Shown in pieces: positions 25,481 to 36,697 of a stretch of DNA of 64,000 nt; the first letter of the stretch is position 1; each line of letters starts with the position of its first letter. A program made the translations under genes and the position numbers. Source of the DNA: Ricinus communis (lineage: Eukaryota > Streptophyta > Magnoliopsida > Malpighiales > Euphorbiaceae). A model generated the notes under the pieces. It was not told where the DNA came from and ran no database searches. It worked only from the letters and a program-made list of their open reading frames with translations. The stretch spans positions 6,675,213-6,739,212 of the forward strand of contig NC_063264.1 of NCBI RefSeq assembly GCF_019578655.1, in the 5' to 3' direction.

Positions 25481-25951
25481 TTCATCAATAAAAACTTGAC
25501 TTGGTTGTCTATCTAACCTCTTAGGTTTAGGCTTAGAGGAATAAAAAATTTATCTACACTCTTCATAATGATTTTTTTTTGACCCCACATCTTATCATAA
25601 GATTGATAACGAAGATTTCAACATTGTCTAATGAACTCAGCTTCATGAAATATTCTTTTTTTTTTGTGTCTATGGATGAAATAAAGATAAAAATAAAGAA
25701 CCACAAAGAAGTTTGAAGGAAAGAAGAAAAGATATAATACGAAATTTGAAGGAAAAGAAAAAAAACTACATAAGAGATTAACAAGAAGGGAAAAATAAAA
25801 ATTTATTTAATGAACACAAAGGTGTAAACTTTAAAACAGAGAGTACTTAAAAGGAAAAATTGAAACAAGAAGAATTCGGCACTAAAAAGAAAAGCAAGAA
25901 GATGAGAAACTCTAATAACACACAAAGATAAGCAAACCTCAACTTGAAGCA

Positions 25952-25964
25952 AGCTCTGATACCG
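25952..25964 (-). other. Primer-binding site (initiator tRNA-Met)
   Basis: The minus strand reads CGGTATCAGAGCT, two bases after the end of the 5' LTR. It matches the plant initiator tRNA-Met primer site TGGTATCAGAGC except for the first base. Confidence 0.9.
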
Positions 25965-25966
25965 AA

Positions 25967-26269
25967 TGATAGGAAATCATCATCTTAGCAACCACACACC
26001 CCAATAACTAATGAGTTATGATACATATGGAATGCAATAAAATACCCTCCAATCAAGATGATTCCAAAACCCAAAAGATAAGAACCCATATAAATATGAA
26101 TTAAGCCTAAAGGCCTAATCATAGCCAAGTGGCTTTTATTCTTCAAAATGGACTGAATGCTTCATTATAAAATTGGACTCTTGTTTTCATACATGAGTTG
26201 CATATCCATTTTGGACCTTTTGGTGCATGCCTTTGCAATGGAATCTCATGGCAGCCTTGATTCATATCA
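25967..26269 (-). repeat. 5' LTR, shortened by an internal deletion
   Basis: Only 303 bp remain against 812 bp in the 3' LTR. The missing piece is bounded in the long LTR by two AAACCCAA-type sequences (near 24270 and 24778). This suggests deletion between short direct repeats after insertion. Both outer ends are intact. Confidence 0.88.
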
Positions 26270-26274
26270 TTGAG

Positions 26275-26837
26275 TTTTAATGGAAACTCAACAACTAATT
26301 TCTTGTATTTCTAATATCTAGGCTCGCGCATAAACCTTCACAAGAACATAAAAACTCTTACAACAACCTTTACAAGGTTAACTATACACAAAAAATAGTA
26401 AGAGAATGTGTGAAATGAATAACAATGGATATAACACTTAGGAAGGTTGTTGATCAACCATAAATGTCTCTTAGAGGGAGTATTTATACCCTCTAACAAT
26501 AATAGAGCACAGTCGTGGTGGCTACACCTTAATCGCGGTCGCAACTGGCTTTTCATGATTGAGACGTTTTTGTCACAGTCATGAAATTTAAAGTGGCAAT
26601 GGCTATAATTCATGTGCACTATGTGATTCCTCGTGTCAAAATTAACCGTTAGCGGATTTTTTAGGTTTATGGAAATTGCATTTGCGATTCTTGTGGCGCG
26701 AGCTCGATATCTACTGCCTTATTAAAACTCAGTTTTATGGGCGTGGTTTATTTGCTCGCGATAGCAAAACCTACTACCTCTGAAATCTCCTTTTTGCAGG
26801 TGCTATCCTGGTGCTCACAATCGCAATCTGTCCATTT
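26275..26837. repeat. Older unclassified repeat between LTR element and hAT element
   Basis: The DNA is less AT-rich than its surroundings and contains words such as AATCGCGGTCGCAACTGG and CTCACAATCGCAATCTG; similar TCGCGATTTACAAGG sequence resumes after the hAT element. No gene is supported. It looks like the middle part of an LTR-type repeat, class unknown. Confidence 0.4.
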
Positions 26838-26845
26838 GCTTTAAC

Positions 26846-28513
26846 TAGGGCTGAGCACAGATCAGTCCAATTCGGTTATTTATAAATCACCAGTACCATA
26901 CCAAACCTCGGTTATTTTAAAATTGAAGGTACCAGTACCATACCAAACATAAAAGGATCCAATACTGTATTGAACTAATTTTACGGTTCAATACAGTTCG
27001 GTTCGGTGCTATTTTCGGTTCTAAAAAATTTAAAAAACACAACTTTAATTTCATCTTTAATCAAATACATTTAGAGAAAATATGATTACCAACCTAAAAA
27101 AAGTAGCATGAAAATCTAAATTAAATTTGCAATCACATTCTTGAACAACTGTTTCGCAATTCAATCACTTACAAATACAATAATTCATTCAATATTCAAA
27201 TACAAACCATTAAAATATATATTACTGCTAGCATAAAAATATTTTACAGATGGCAATCATTAAAATAAATAAGTTTACAAACTTTATGTAGCACTAAAAT
27301 ACATGTCCAAAATTAGCAAAGGAATGTTATTACCTCCCCTCAAAATTAGCACTCCACATTTAATCTTGGCATAAGGGACTCACCAATCTTAAGATCTTGA
27401 ATAATCTCTACAATAAAAGTAAAAAATTATGTCAATAAGACTTAACAGCATCAACAATAAACAAACATATGTAAGAAGTAAAGAAATGTTACCTGACTCT
27501 ATGCTTTCAATATCTTCTATTGATTCTTCTATTTGGATATGTTTATTTGAACTTCTAAGCCAATCTTGACAACAAATGAGGACCTCCGCTGTTGTAGGAA
27601 GTAAAGAACTTCTATATTGTTAAAAGATGTTTTCACAATTTTTTCTCAAGTTTTGTTTGATCATTTTCAAAAAACATTAAATTTATAAATATAATTTAAT
27701 ATTTTTTTATATTTTAATATTAATTTATAATATTTTAAAATTTAATAAATTAATTATTTCTAGATATTTAATTTTTTAAGTTTTATTAGTATAATAATAT
27801 AAAAATTATTTTTAAAATATTTATTTCTTAATTTTAATATTTATATAAATTAATACTTTTCGTATAATTAATATTATTATTCTTAAAATAAAAATATTAT
27901 ATAATTAAAAATTAATTTATTAATAAATATAGTGTAAATAATATTATATTTATATAATAATATATTTTTATAATTTTTACTAATTTATATAACTTTTATT
28001 AAATTAAGTAATTTTTAATTAACTTGTCAAAAATTTCTAGATTGTAAATAAATTTTAAATCTAGTATTATAGTATGTATACTAGATTACTAGTATCAATA
28101 TACTATGTGACATATTAATATATATAACTTATAATTTTTTATAGAGTATAAAGTATATTATAATATTATAGTTATTTTTAATATGTATTATTTTTTATAT
28201 TTCGATAACAATTACTTGAATTATATAAATGATAAATATAAAATAATTTTTTATAGAGTATATGTATTATTTTTTAATATATGTATTATTTATATAATAT
28301 AAATAATTATTTATAAATATATGTAAAAAATTCGGTTCTACGGTTTGGTCTGGATCAGTACAAGACGGATCGGTTCTGGTATGGTTACGGTATGGTTTTT
28401 ACTAAAGAACCAGTACCATACTGTAATAGTAAAAGAATTCGAATCTGTTTTGGTATTTTTCGGTACGGTTATTCGGTTCGGACGGGAATTACCGAGATCC
28501 ATGTTCAGCCCTA
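26846..28513 (-). mobile_element. hAT-family transposon, internally deleted
   Basis: The 1668-bp element has terminal inverted repeats TAGGGCTGAGCAC and, read inward from the right, TAGGGCTGAACAT. It is flanked by an exact 8-bp target duplication GCTTTAAC at 26838-26845 and 28514-28521, the hAT hallmark. Subterminal regions carry many ACCAGTACCATAC and GGTTCGGT motifs on both sides. A short transposase C-terminal exon survives on the minus strand, and the rest of the interior is AT-rich. It is non-autonomous. Confidence 0.93.
27496..27612 (-). pseudogene. hAT transposase C-terminal fragment
   Basis: The minus strand translates to SLLPTTAEVLICCQDWLRS followed by an acidic tail (EESIEDIESIES). 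This matches the end of the plant hAT dimerisation domain, where a [L]TP.T.EALIC.QDWLR pattern is typical. A CAG|GTAACA splice donor follows the acidic tail. The catalytic and zinc-finger parts are missing. The fragment confirms the element's class and minus orientation. Confidence 0.8.
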
Positions 28514-28798
28514 GCTTTAACGGTTAAGTTGAATATGAAAATCGCATTCACGACATGCTTGTAGTGATCGCGATTTACAAGGCAATTTTGAAAATTTGAC
28601 TTGATTGAGCTACAATAAGAAATCTCTATAAAAAAATTTTTACTACCGAGATTCATGTTCAGCCCTAGCTTTAACGGTTAAGTTGAATATGAAAATTGCA
28701 TTCACGACATGCTTGTAGCGATCGCGATTTACAAGGCAATTTTGAAAATTTGACTTGATTGAGCTACAATAAGAAATCTCTATAAAAAACACTAAAAC
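28491..28798 (+). repeat. Direct tandem duplication of 154 bp including the hAT end
   Basis: Unit 1 is 28491-28644 and unit 2 is 28645-28798. Each starts ACCGAGATYCATGTTCAGCC, so it contains the last 23 bases of the hAT element, the GCTTTAAC target copy and about 120 bp of flank. The units differ at only a few positions. The duplication therefore happened after the hAT insertion and is recent. Confidence 0.92.
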
Positions 28799-28859
28799 TA
28801 AAGTCATTGCACACAATTTAATTGTTAAGATTAAAATCAAATGTGCCTTGAACTTATGA

Positions 28860-29392
28860 AAGGACTTAGGCTAACAAATATTATATATGAATATATAAAT
28901 TCAAAATAAATAAAACACATAGTACGTTATTTGCTGTATATTTATAAAATATTAAAACGTATAATAATAACTCAAAATGATTATATGAGTGGGTAAATAA
29001 TTTTTTTATGAAAGAATATTTTTTCATTATTGTTACACAAACCAATAATACAAAGAAACTTGAAGGAAGCTACATGTTAGTCATATACATAAGAGGTCCT
29101 TGCAATGCAAGAAATTGAGAAATGATCATTTAGCTCTAGAAGGGGTTTGTTAGAGAATGGTAGTTAAGACCAAATAATTGATGGATTTGATTTAAAATTA
29201 AATTAATATCAATAAAAATTAAATTATCTGAATTCTTATAATACTAAATAAACTAAGTTAAACATCAGCATAACGAATCAAATTAAACTGAAAAAAGAGG
29301 TTTGAAAATCAATAGAAAAAGATGAGAAATGGATGATTTTTTTTTTATTCTTGATTTGTAGCTGGGTAGGCAAGGAATAGAGTGAAAGAACT
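28860..29392. other. Copy B fragments with a further small insert
   Basis: Bases 28890-28980 and 29345-29392 are homologous to copy A at 16940-17065. The intervening 360 bp (about 28980-29345) is absent from copy A and carries no recognisable gene or repeat ends. Confidence 0.5.
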
Positions 29393-31092
29393 TGTCACGA
29401 ACTTTTGTGCGGCTGTGACTAGCGCTAGAAAATGGGTAGGCTTAAGGCCACAAAAACAGTTGCAAGCCTGAGAGATTATCAAATCAAATAAATATAATCT
29501 TATCTATTATGTCAATATTTCATTACTAACATTTAACCATACAAATACTGCACATTTAATAGGTTCATCGGTATTATTAGGTATTACCTCTTCGGTTGGT
29601 TTAACATACCAAAACAAATAATAAGTTTCAGAATCACAACTGTAGAGAATCTAGACTTTTAATAGAGAGTCATGCAAATAAAATTTATTATATTAAAACC
29701 CAAAGAATAAAGAAGTTGGGTTGCCAAAGGAAAAGAACTGCGAAAGACCTAATTGATACTTGAAAAATTAAATTAAGATTGTCAGTCTCGAGAGTGAGCT
29801 AAAATTATATATCTGAATTAAGCATATATATATGTATACATATACATATATGTATATATATATATATATATATATAGTTATTTAAATAGTATAGAACATC
29901 ATAGAATAATAAATACATGCCATATCATAATTTAAAAATATGCAATTTTTAACACATATGGAACGAGTACTTTAGCAGAACTCTAACCCCAATTCTAGCA
30001 GCCTTTCAGCTCCTTTATTCCAATAAGATTAGTGCCCAAAGAGCAAAGCTTAACTAGGGTCCTTAAGTCTAGTCTGGTCACTTAAATACCAACATAGCCG
30101 GCACCTAGAGAGGACAGCTAAGAACCTTTCCTCCATCAATTCAAAACTCTATAAGCCTAGAGAGTTGTACTCGACCAGGGCACATCACTAAATATTTTTC
30201 TATTACCTGACTCTGATTTTCACCGATGCGCACACGGTCTAAGGCAACCCATCAGGTGGCATGTTCTACTATTGTCTCATCCCAGATCATATTACTACCA
30301 TACATTAATAATATTTGAAATAACATAAATAGAAAATAATCTTAATATTATTCAATGAACCATTAAATATTAAAATTAAGTATCAATGAATATAGCACTA
30401 TAAATTTAAATGCAGTATAAATAACAATAATAACCATTATGAAAATTATGATGGTAAAAATAAATAAATAAATAATAAATATTAATAATAGAAAAATATC
30501 GATAACAACGAAAATAATTTAATGATAATAATTATAATGATTGTCAATCAAAATGTTGTATTAAAATTAGGCATGACACATATGCAATGATTATATGATT
30601 AACTTTGCTCCTATAACTCGGGTGGAGCAGACTAAATCGACAGATTATCAAGTAAGAAATCTGAAGTTTTACGAGTTTAAAAAATATCAGGGTCCGAAAG
30701 CTGGTACCATCAACAATGTTGGAATTCAAATCCAAAATGCCTATGCAAAGTTTGTGACGCGCTGAATCCAAATATGCAATTATATCTACCCGGATCTCAC
30801 CGGAAACCACTAGATCAAGACCGAATTTTTTTGGCTTCGATGAGGCATAAAGAAGCCCAACAATGGTTGGCCGACGGCAAGGAGGAATTGTTTTATGGTT
30901 TTTGGGGATGGAGAATCTAAATCTGGCGTGAGTTTAGCCAGAAAAATATAACTTAATTATTTAAAATCACAGATCAATATAATATAATTATTTAAAGATG
31001 TTATATATTGGCGGAAAATATTAGTTTACCAATTTATTTTTAAAAATTAATGAAATTAAAATTTAAAATTTAAAATTTAGGGATATTATACA
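29393..31092 (-). mobile_element. Solo LTR (probable Ty3/gypsy), 1.7 kb
   Basis: The insert is absent from copy A. On the minus strand it runs from TGTATAATATCCC to GTTCGTGACA, so it has TG...CA ends of the style seen in plant gypsy LTRs. There is no internal coding region or second LTR, which fits a solo LTR left by recombination. The flanking bases (GAACT and ACTCT) do not form a clean target duplication. A related truncated copy lies in opposite orientation at 5222-6768. An 88-codon frame inside it is not a gene. Confidence 0.75.
29821..29876. repeat. TA-rich microsatellite inside the solo LTR
   Basis: Mixed TA, GTATACAT and TATATA units form a self-complementary tract of about 55 bp. Confidence 0.85.
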
Positions 31093-32830
31093 ACTCTTAT
31101 CGTAATGGTATGGGACCATTAAGAAAGACAATTTTGAGCATAAACAATGTTCTTTTTTTTTGGGGTTGGGTTGACTTATGACTTGGGAGGCCACAAATTA
31201 AGAAAATGCAACCATTGTTATGGATTTCCGACCAAGTTTTTCCACCCCTTTTTTAAAGCAGTGGGACCACTCATGCACCATTTTTGTTTTCATTCGACTA
31301 TTCTAATTTCTTATATGTTTGATAGGGAATATATATAAATAACATATAGGGAATATATAAAAATAACAATCTCAGATTAATCAATTGCAGAACTTTAATT
31401 AATTGAGACAAACATAAGGTTTACTTTTCCATTACAAGTATAAAATTACAATATTAAAAATAAACTAAATTGACAAATTAAATAAATAAATCAGCTAATT
31501 CTCCATACGATTTAATCAATTGACTAATATGGTTCGTTTTCAAAAACATTGGGATCTACATTTATTTATATTTTTTTGGTGGACACATCCGTTAATTCTA
31601 GCCTATGCATAGCAAGACGTGACCAATAAGTATATGCATTCATTCATGGAATGATAATAATAATAATAATAAAGCAGCGTTCATGTGTTCATATATGATA
31701 GGATAGAACAAAAAGTGACATAAGAACTACTATTTCTTTTTTTCCTTTTCCATTGTTCCACGAGGATACAAGCTTGTCCATCACGCTTTCCCCTGAATCA
31801 TTAAATTTAATTGAAGAAATTTTATCTAATAAGGTATCGCTCGGATGGTTAATTAAAGTTTTGAGTTTAGATTTTAGATATATAACTGTACTAAAATTTT
31901 TGACCAAGAATTTTATTATTTATAAAATTTCTATTCGACACGTTTTAAATTAAATATAGATATATAAATAAAAAAATTCTTTTTTAATATATAAATAAAT
32001 TATAAAAAAAATTATATATACATATTGATGATGATACTAATATACTAATATTAGTGAATTTAAATTAATTTTAATTTTATTTAATATTTACTTTTAACCG
32101 GAGGATGTAATAGTTTAATGTAATAAAATGATAAAAATATTAAAATCAGTTATAAAAATAGATAAATTTATTAATATAATATAATAAAATTTAGGAATTG
32201 TTAAAATATTTAATTCATTAGGGTATATTAGATATTTTATTTATATTTAACGTTTATTTCTAACCTAAAAACGTAATAGTTTAACGGAACTGAAAAATAT
32301 ATAATATATATTAAAATAATTATTAAAAATATAATGAGCTACTAATTAGAGAAAGGACTCAAGAAAAGAAGAATAGGAGACAGGACCACCGAGTCGTTAT
32401 TACTATCTCCGATCAATGTTCGCATAATAAAGTGTAAAAGGTTGAAATGGATTTGGAGTGTCCAATTACTTTACTTAGTGATGATGAGCTCATAAGTATT
32501 ACAATTATATAATAATAATGCAAAGGATCATTCGCATTTTGTCGTTTACAAGTTCTTTTCCAAACCTGAGGCCGTGCCACTCTTTTTTTATATTCCAAAG
32601 CTCCAGCCATCCTATTGGAAAAGGATTAATAGAAATTATATTTAAGCATGATACTGAGGATTAAACTATAAATATATTTAAATACTTAATTTGATAGTTA
32701 ATATGTATTTTAATTTAAGTAATTTTTTTATTTCTAACTAACACAAAAAAACTAAAATTATTTGATTGAATCGGGTTTTATAACCTCATAAAAGAATATT
32801 AAAATTAAATAGATTAGATATGTTAAAAGG

Positions 32831-33397
32831 TGTTTGGTTCAGAGATTCTGTAGAGCCGATGGCTGTATTCGCTATATTTTAGAGCATTTTATTATCAATT
32901 GATAATTGATTTGATTTTTTTATTTGATAATATTATTCTTATTAAAATTTATTAATAGTAATTTATTTTGAATTGATTCTATATAATTAATTTTTTATAA
33001 TTTATAATAAATAATTTTTATTTTGGAATTATTTTTTATATTTAAATAACTATAATATTTATAAATTTGGTATTTAGAATTAGGAATTTTTTGTTAATGG
33101 ACTTCAGATTTTAATTTATAATTTTAAAATAACTTTCGTAGATATCTTTAATAATAAATCAAATTAGCTAAACAAAATAAACTATAATATTTTTAATTAT
33201 TATGAATTACTTTTATTAATTTGTATTACTGAAAATAATATCATAAAATAAAATATAATTAAAGTTAAAGTATACCCTCAATAGTCATTTCAAATACTAA
33301 TAATTATCGCTAATAAAATTTTATCAAACGGTTTGATTTATCAATTATCAACTATCAGCTACCAACTACTCGCTGCATTAATTAGTCGAACCAAACA
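32831..33397. mobile_element. AT-rich terminal-inverted-repeat element (copy B)
   Basis: The ends are TGTTTGGTTC and GAACCAAACA, perfect 10-bp inverted repeats. It is the counterpart of the element at 21138-21797. It is about 567 bp, non-coding and MITE-like. The superfamily is unclear because no target duplication can be seen. Confidence 0.6.
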
Positions 33398-33990
33398 TGC
33401 ATTTAGTATTACTTTAAATCTTATTCTATGAAAATGAGAAGGACTATATTTGTTGTTTTGTTTTTTAATCCTTACAAGTTAAGCTCTCAAAAATCCACAA
33501 TTATAATCTTAACAAGGAAAAAGGACAAACTTAAGTGGATTTGCCCAATTAGAAAAAGTTAAAAACCAATTGCTTTGCCTTGTCATATTTGGCATTATTA
33601 ACAATTATTGCAAAATTACAAGGGCTCAAAGAAAAACAAAGAAGGTTAGCAATTTTTCTTTAGCCTTTAGATAGAGAGGCCTTATATTCTGCATTTTAGA
33701 ATACATTGTAATGTGGTATGGCGAAGTGCAATACGTGCATTAGAACTTTGATATGCATTTTTTTCTTAAATTTATATTTATTAAATCGGTACTAAATATT
33801 TATTAATTTATGTTCATATTGAATGTTCGTTTATTTAAAAGTTAAATATTAATTTTATTTATTAAAAAATATTTATATTAAAATATAAATATTTGTAGGA
33901 TAACTTTAGCTTGACGTTCTTTTTTTTGTATATTAACTGTCTATATTATATATATCCGTTTGAATAAATTAATAAATATAGTATGCAATT

Positions 33991-34390
33991 GTTATATTAA
34001 AGACATTACGACAAACAGTAATACGTTGCTAACTTGCAGGTACTTAGTTAGGGACAGTCCGATGCCATACTAGCAAGGGATTTTTGTCTATCACTAACTG
34101 CCTTACTTTCACGACGGTAACTCACTTGCTAAGTCGTCACCATTGTCTCCAATTTCGTTGCTAAGATTACAAGTACTTCCCATCATCTAGCGACAAGAAT
34201 TTGTCGCCTTATATGTTGCTAGGTTAGCAACGAAACTTAAATTTCCATTGGTAAGTGATTAATGAGGATCAGTTTACCGACAGATTATCCTTCGTAAGTC
34301 CATCGCTGAAGTGAATTACCGACAGATTTATCCCCTCTAGCGATAGATGTAGTATGTCAGTAATTCTCTTTTTTCTATAATGATATCTAT
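33991..34390. mobile_element. CACTA-like subterminal repeat region (copy B side)
   Basis: The segment is packed with short direct and inverted motifs such as TAGCGAC, GTCGC, GTTGCTAR and ACCGACAGATT, the usual structure of CACTA subterminal regions. It contains TTAGTTAGGGACAGTC, shared with the remnant next to copy A. There is no transposase sequence and no CACTA end. Confidence 0.5.
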
Positions 34391-34897
34391 TAACAAACCA
34401 ATAAATATTATGCCTATAAATGATGAATACTTATACCAATCACAAAAATATTTTATAGTAATTGAAGATAATATATAAAGTTATAACTACGAAATTAACA
34501 AAAACAAATTAATGAATATGTAGATCATAAATGATGAACATTCTTCACTAAATAATGAGTATTTAAAAATTGATGGAATACAAAATGAACACCATTACAG
34601 TAAACAATGAACATTATCCTATGAATGATGAAAATTGATGTCCACATAAAATGTAATACTTTTGGTTAAGAAATTATCAATTGCATATTGATAAAATTTT
34701 TAAATTATCAAATATTTAAAAATTAATTTCATTCACTAATAATATAAAACTTTAGTATATTAAGAGTTTCTAAAAATAATATTATATTAGTTTAATAATC
34801 TATTTTATCATTTGTCTAAAGTATATTGATTTTTAATTCTCTGAAATATGACTAATAAAAAAATAAAAAATGTGCTACCAATTATGATAATTTTAAA

Positions 34898-34940
<43 letters not shown>

Positions 34941-36590
34941 AAATATAAATATTTTGATATATGTAACTGTATTCTGATACATTTTTATATGTATATTTAT
35001 TTTTAATAAAAATTAAATTTATGTATAAAAAATAAAAATGACATTAAAAATATTTAATTTATTATTATTATAAAAATATTATAATTATTATAAAACATTA
35101 AAATCCTATTTAATTTTATCTACAAACTTGATTTATATTATAATTTAAAATTAAAATAATTAATGACAATTGTACAATGTATAAGTAAAAAAGTTACTTT
35201 CATAAGTATAAAAATATCTATTTAATATATAATTCTAAATTATAAAATATTAATTTTATTATAAATTCAAATTAAAAATAAAATAAAAAAGAATTAAAGG
35301 GGCGACACACAGTCCCACACGTATGACTTTGACTACGGACTACATTGCAAGATGGACCAGGATGCAAAGGCATTAATTGACTTAGATAGAAAGGTCATGC
35401 TGTGAGTTTCTATACAAACATAAGTTGCTTTTGGGCGATTAAATTCTAATCCTCTCCCCTGGCAGTTCGTAACTGTTATCATAATTTTAAAATTAAATAT
35501 TTTATCTTTAAAATTATTTACTAATGTTTCAAATAATAAAAAAATAATAATTAATAATATATTATAAAAGATAATTTTTTTTAATTTTATTATAATATTA
35601 TAATAAATTACATGTCAGTATTATATCTATGCATGAATAAATATATTATATTTATGTATTAAAAACATTTTATTTCAACTATATATAAATAATTCAAATT
35701 TAGAAGACTTGTTAAGGTTTTCTAATTTTAGTATAAAGAGTTCATTGAAACTAAAAAGAAAATACTTAATTTGATAATAATATGCAAAACTCAATCCATA
35801 CTGTTATCATAGTTGAAAAAGAAAAAAAGAAAATGAAAACCAGAAAAAGTATTTTGACAAAAAAAAAACTATAATTAGGAGTTAGATTATTCCCATACAT
35901 AAGCAAATCTTACTTATAAACTAAAAATAATTTTTTATTAAAATTTTTTATATATTAAATTAATAAATAATAATATTTATTAAAAAGATATATGTCAATC
36001 ATTTAATATTAAAATATAAAATTTTTGTATATATATTTGTTATTGTTGTCAAGTAAATCTAAATAAAAAATTAATTTAAACTTACTTAATTCAACAAAAT
36101 TTTAATATGTAGCTGAATTATGAAAATTAAAAGTGAACCTGAATCTCAAATTTTTTAAGTTAAATCGAGTTGGAAACATTTTGGTTCTTCATTAAGATTT
36201 TTTTAGAGAAGGAAAAGAATATATTGGAACATGGAAATGAAGTGTAGAAATTGAACGCAATACAGATTCCAATTTGTTAGATTTGGAGAAAAAGAATACT
36301 GACTTTTATGGGTTGAGTTGTAATGACGTAGCGGCAAATAGCAACAAATGCTGATATGCATCGATTGTCATTAGCCAAAATATGCTGAAGGAGCAAATAA
36401 TAGGAAATTTATCGCACCCTTTTCAAAAATCACGCCTTTCCTGGAAAAGATTCAAACTTTTTGATTGTTAACCTCGTCTCTCGTTGACTCCCTGTTGTTC
36501 TTGGCAATCTCCGTCTCTTTAGTCTTGGTCTCCACGTTTCGTCCCCCATAAAGATTGCATCTGTGACCTTCTCTCTTATTCACCAGCAAT
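34391..36590. other. AT-rich intergenic DNA upstream of ABCC copy 1
   Basis: No gene was recognised. A TA tract lies at 34902-34937. The last 250 bases become less AT-rich and probably include the promoter of the ABCC gene. Confidence 0.6.
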
Positions 36591-36602
36591 AATATTATAA
36601 AA
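36591..36602 (+). promoter_or_regulatory. Candidate TATA box of ABCC copy 1
   Basis: AATATTATAAAA lies about 100 bases upstream of the ATG in a less AT-rich stretch. This is a position-based guess only. Confidence 0.3.
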
Positions 36603-36697
36603 AAGAGAGAAATCCTCACATTCCACTAAGCATTTCAGGAAACCAACTAATTTGCCGAACACCCACTTAGCTAAAACTTCAAAGAAACCTCTCAAGA

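Larger units (their letters stand above)
24169..26269 (-). mobile_element. Internally deleted LTR retrotransposon (probable Ty3/gypsy), minus orientation
   Basis: The full element is bounded by a 5-bp target duplication, TTGAG at 24164-24168 and 26270-26274. Both LTRs run TG...CA on the minus strand. The 3' LTR is at 24169-24980 and the 5' LTR at 25967-26269. A primer-binding site complementary to initiator tRNA-Met lies two bases inside the 5' LTR, and a polypurine tract abuts the 3' LTR. Only about 1 kb of internal DNA remains, so it cannot be autonomous. The gypsy assignment rests on the style of the polyprotein end and is tentative. Confidence 0.9.
23606..33990 (+). repeat. Segmental duplication, copy B (expanded by insertions)
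   Basis: It is the partner of copy A in direct orientation. It is nearly twice as long because homology is interrupted at about 23850-28880 (older repeat with nested LTR and hAT elements), 28980-29345, and 29393-31092 (solo LTR). Homology resumes after each with matching neighbours, for example GGCAAGGAATRGAGTGAAAG before the solo LTR. No host gene is supported. Confidence 0.8.

Noticed and set aside
25227..25499. Serine-rich plus-strand frame of 90 codons
   Set aside because: It is the antisense shadow of the acidic retrotransposon frame on the minus strand.
30544..30810. 88-codon minus-strand frame as a gene
   Set aside because: It lies inside the solo LTR and is interrupted in the related copy at 5.2-6.8 kb.
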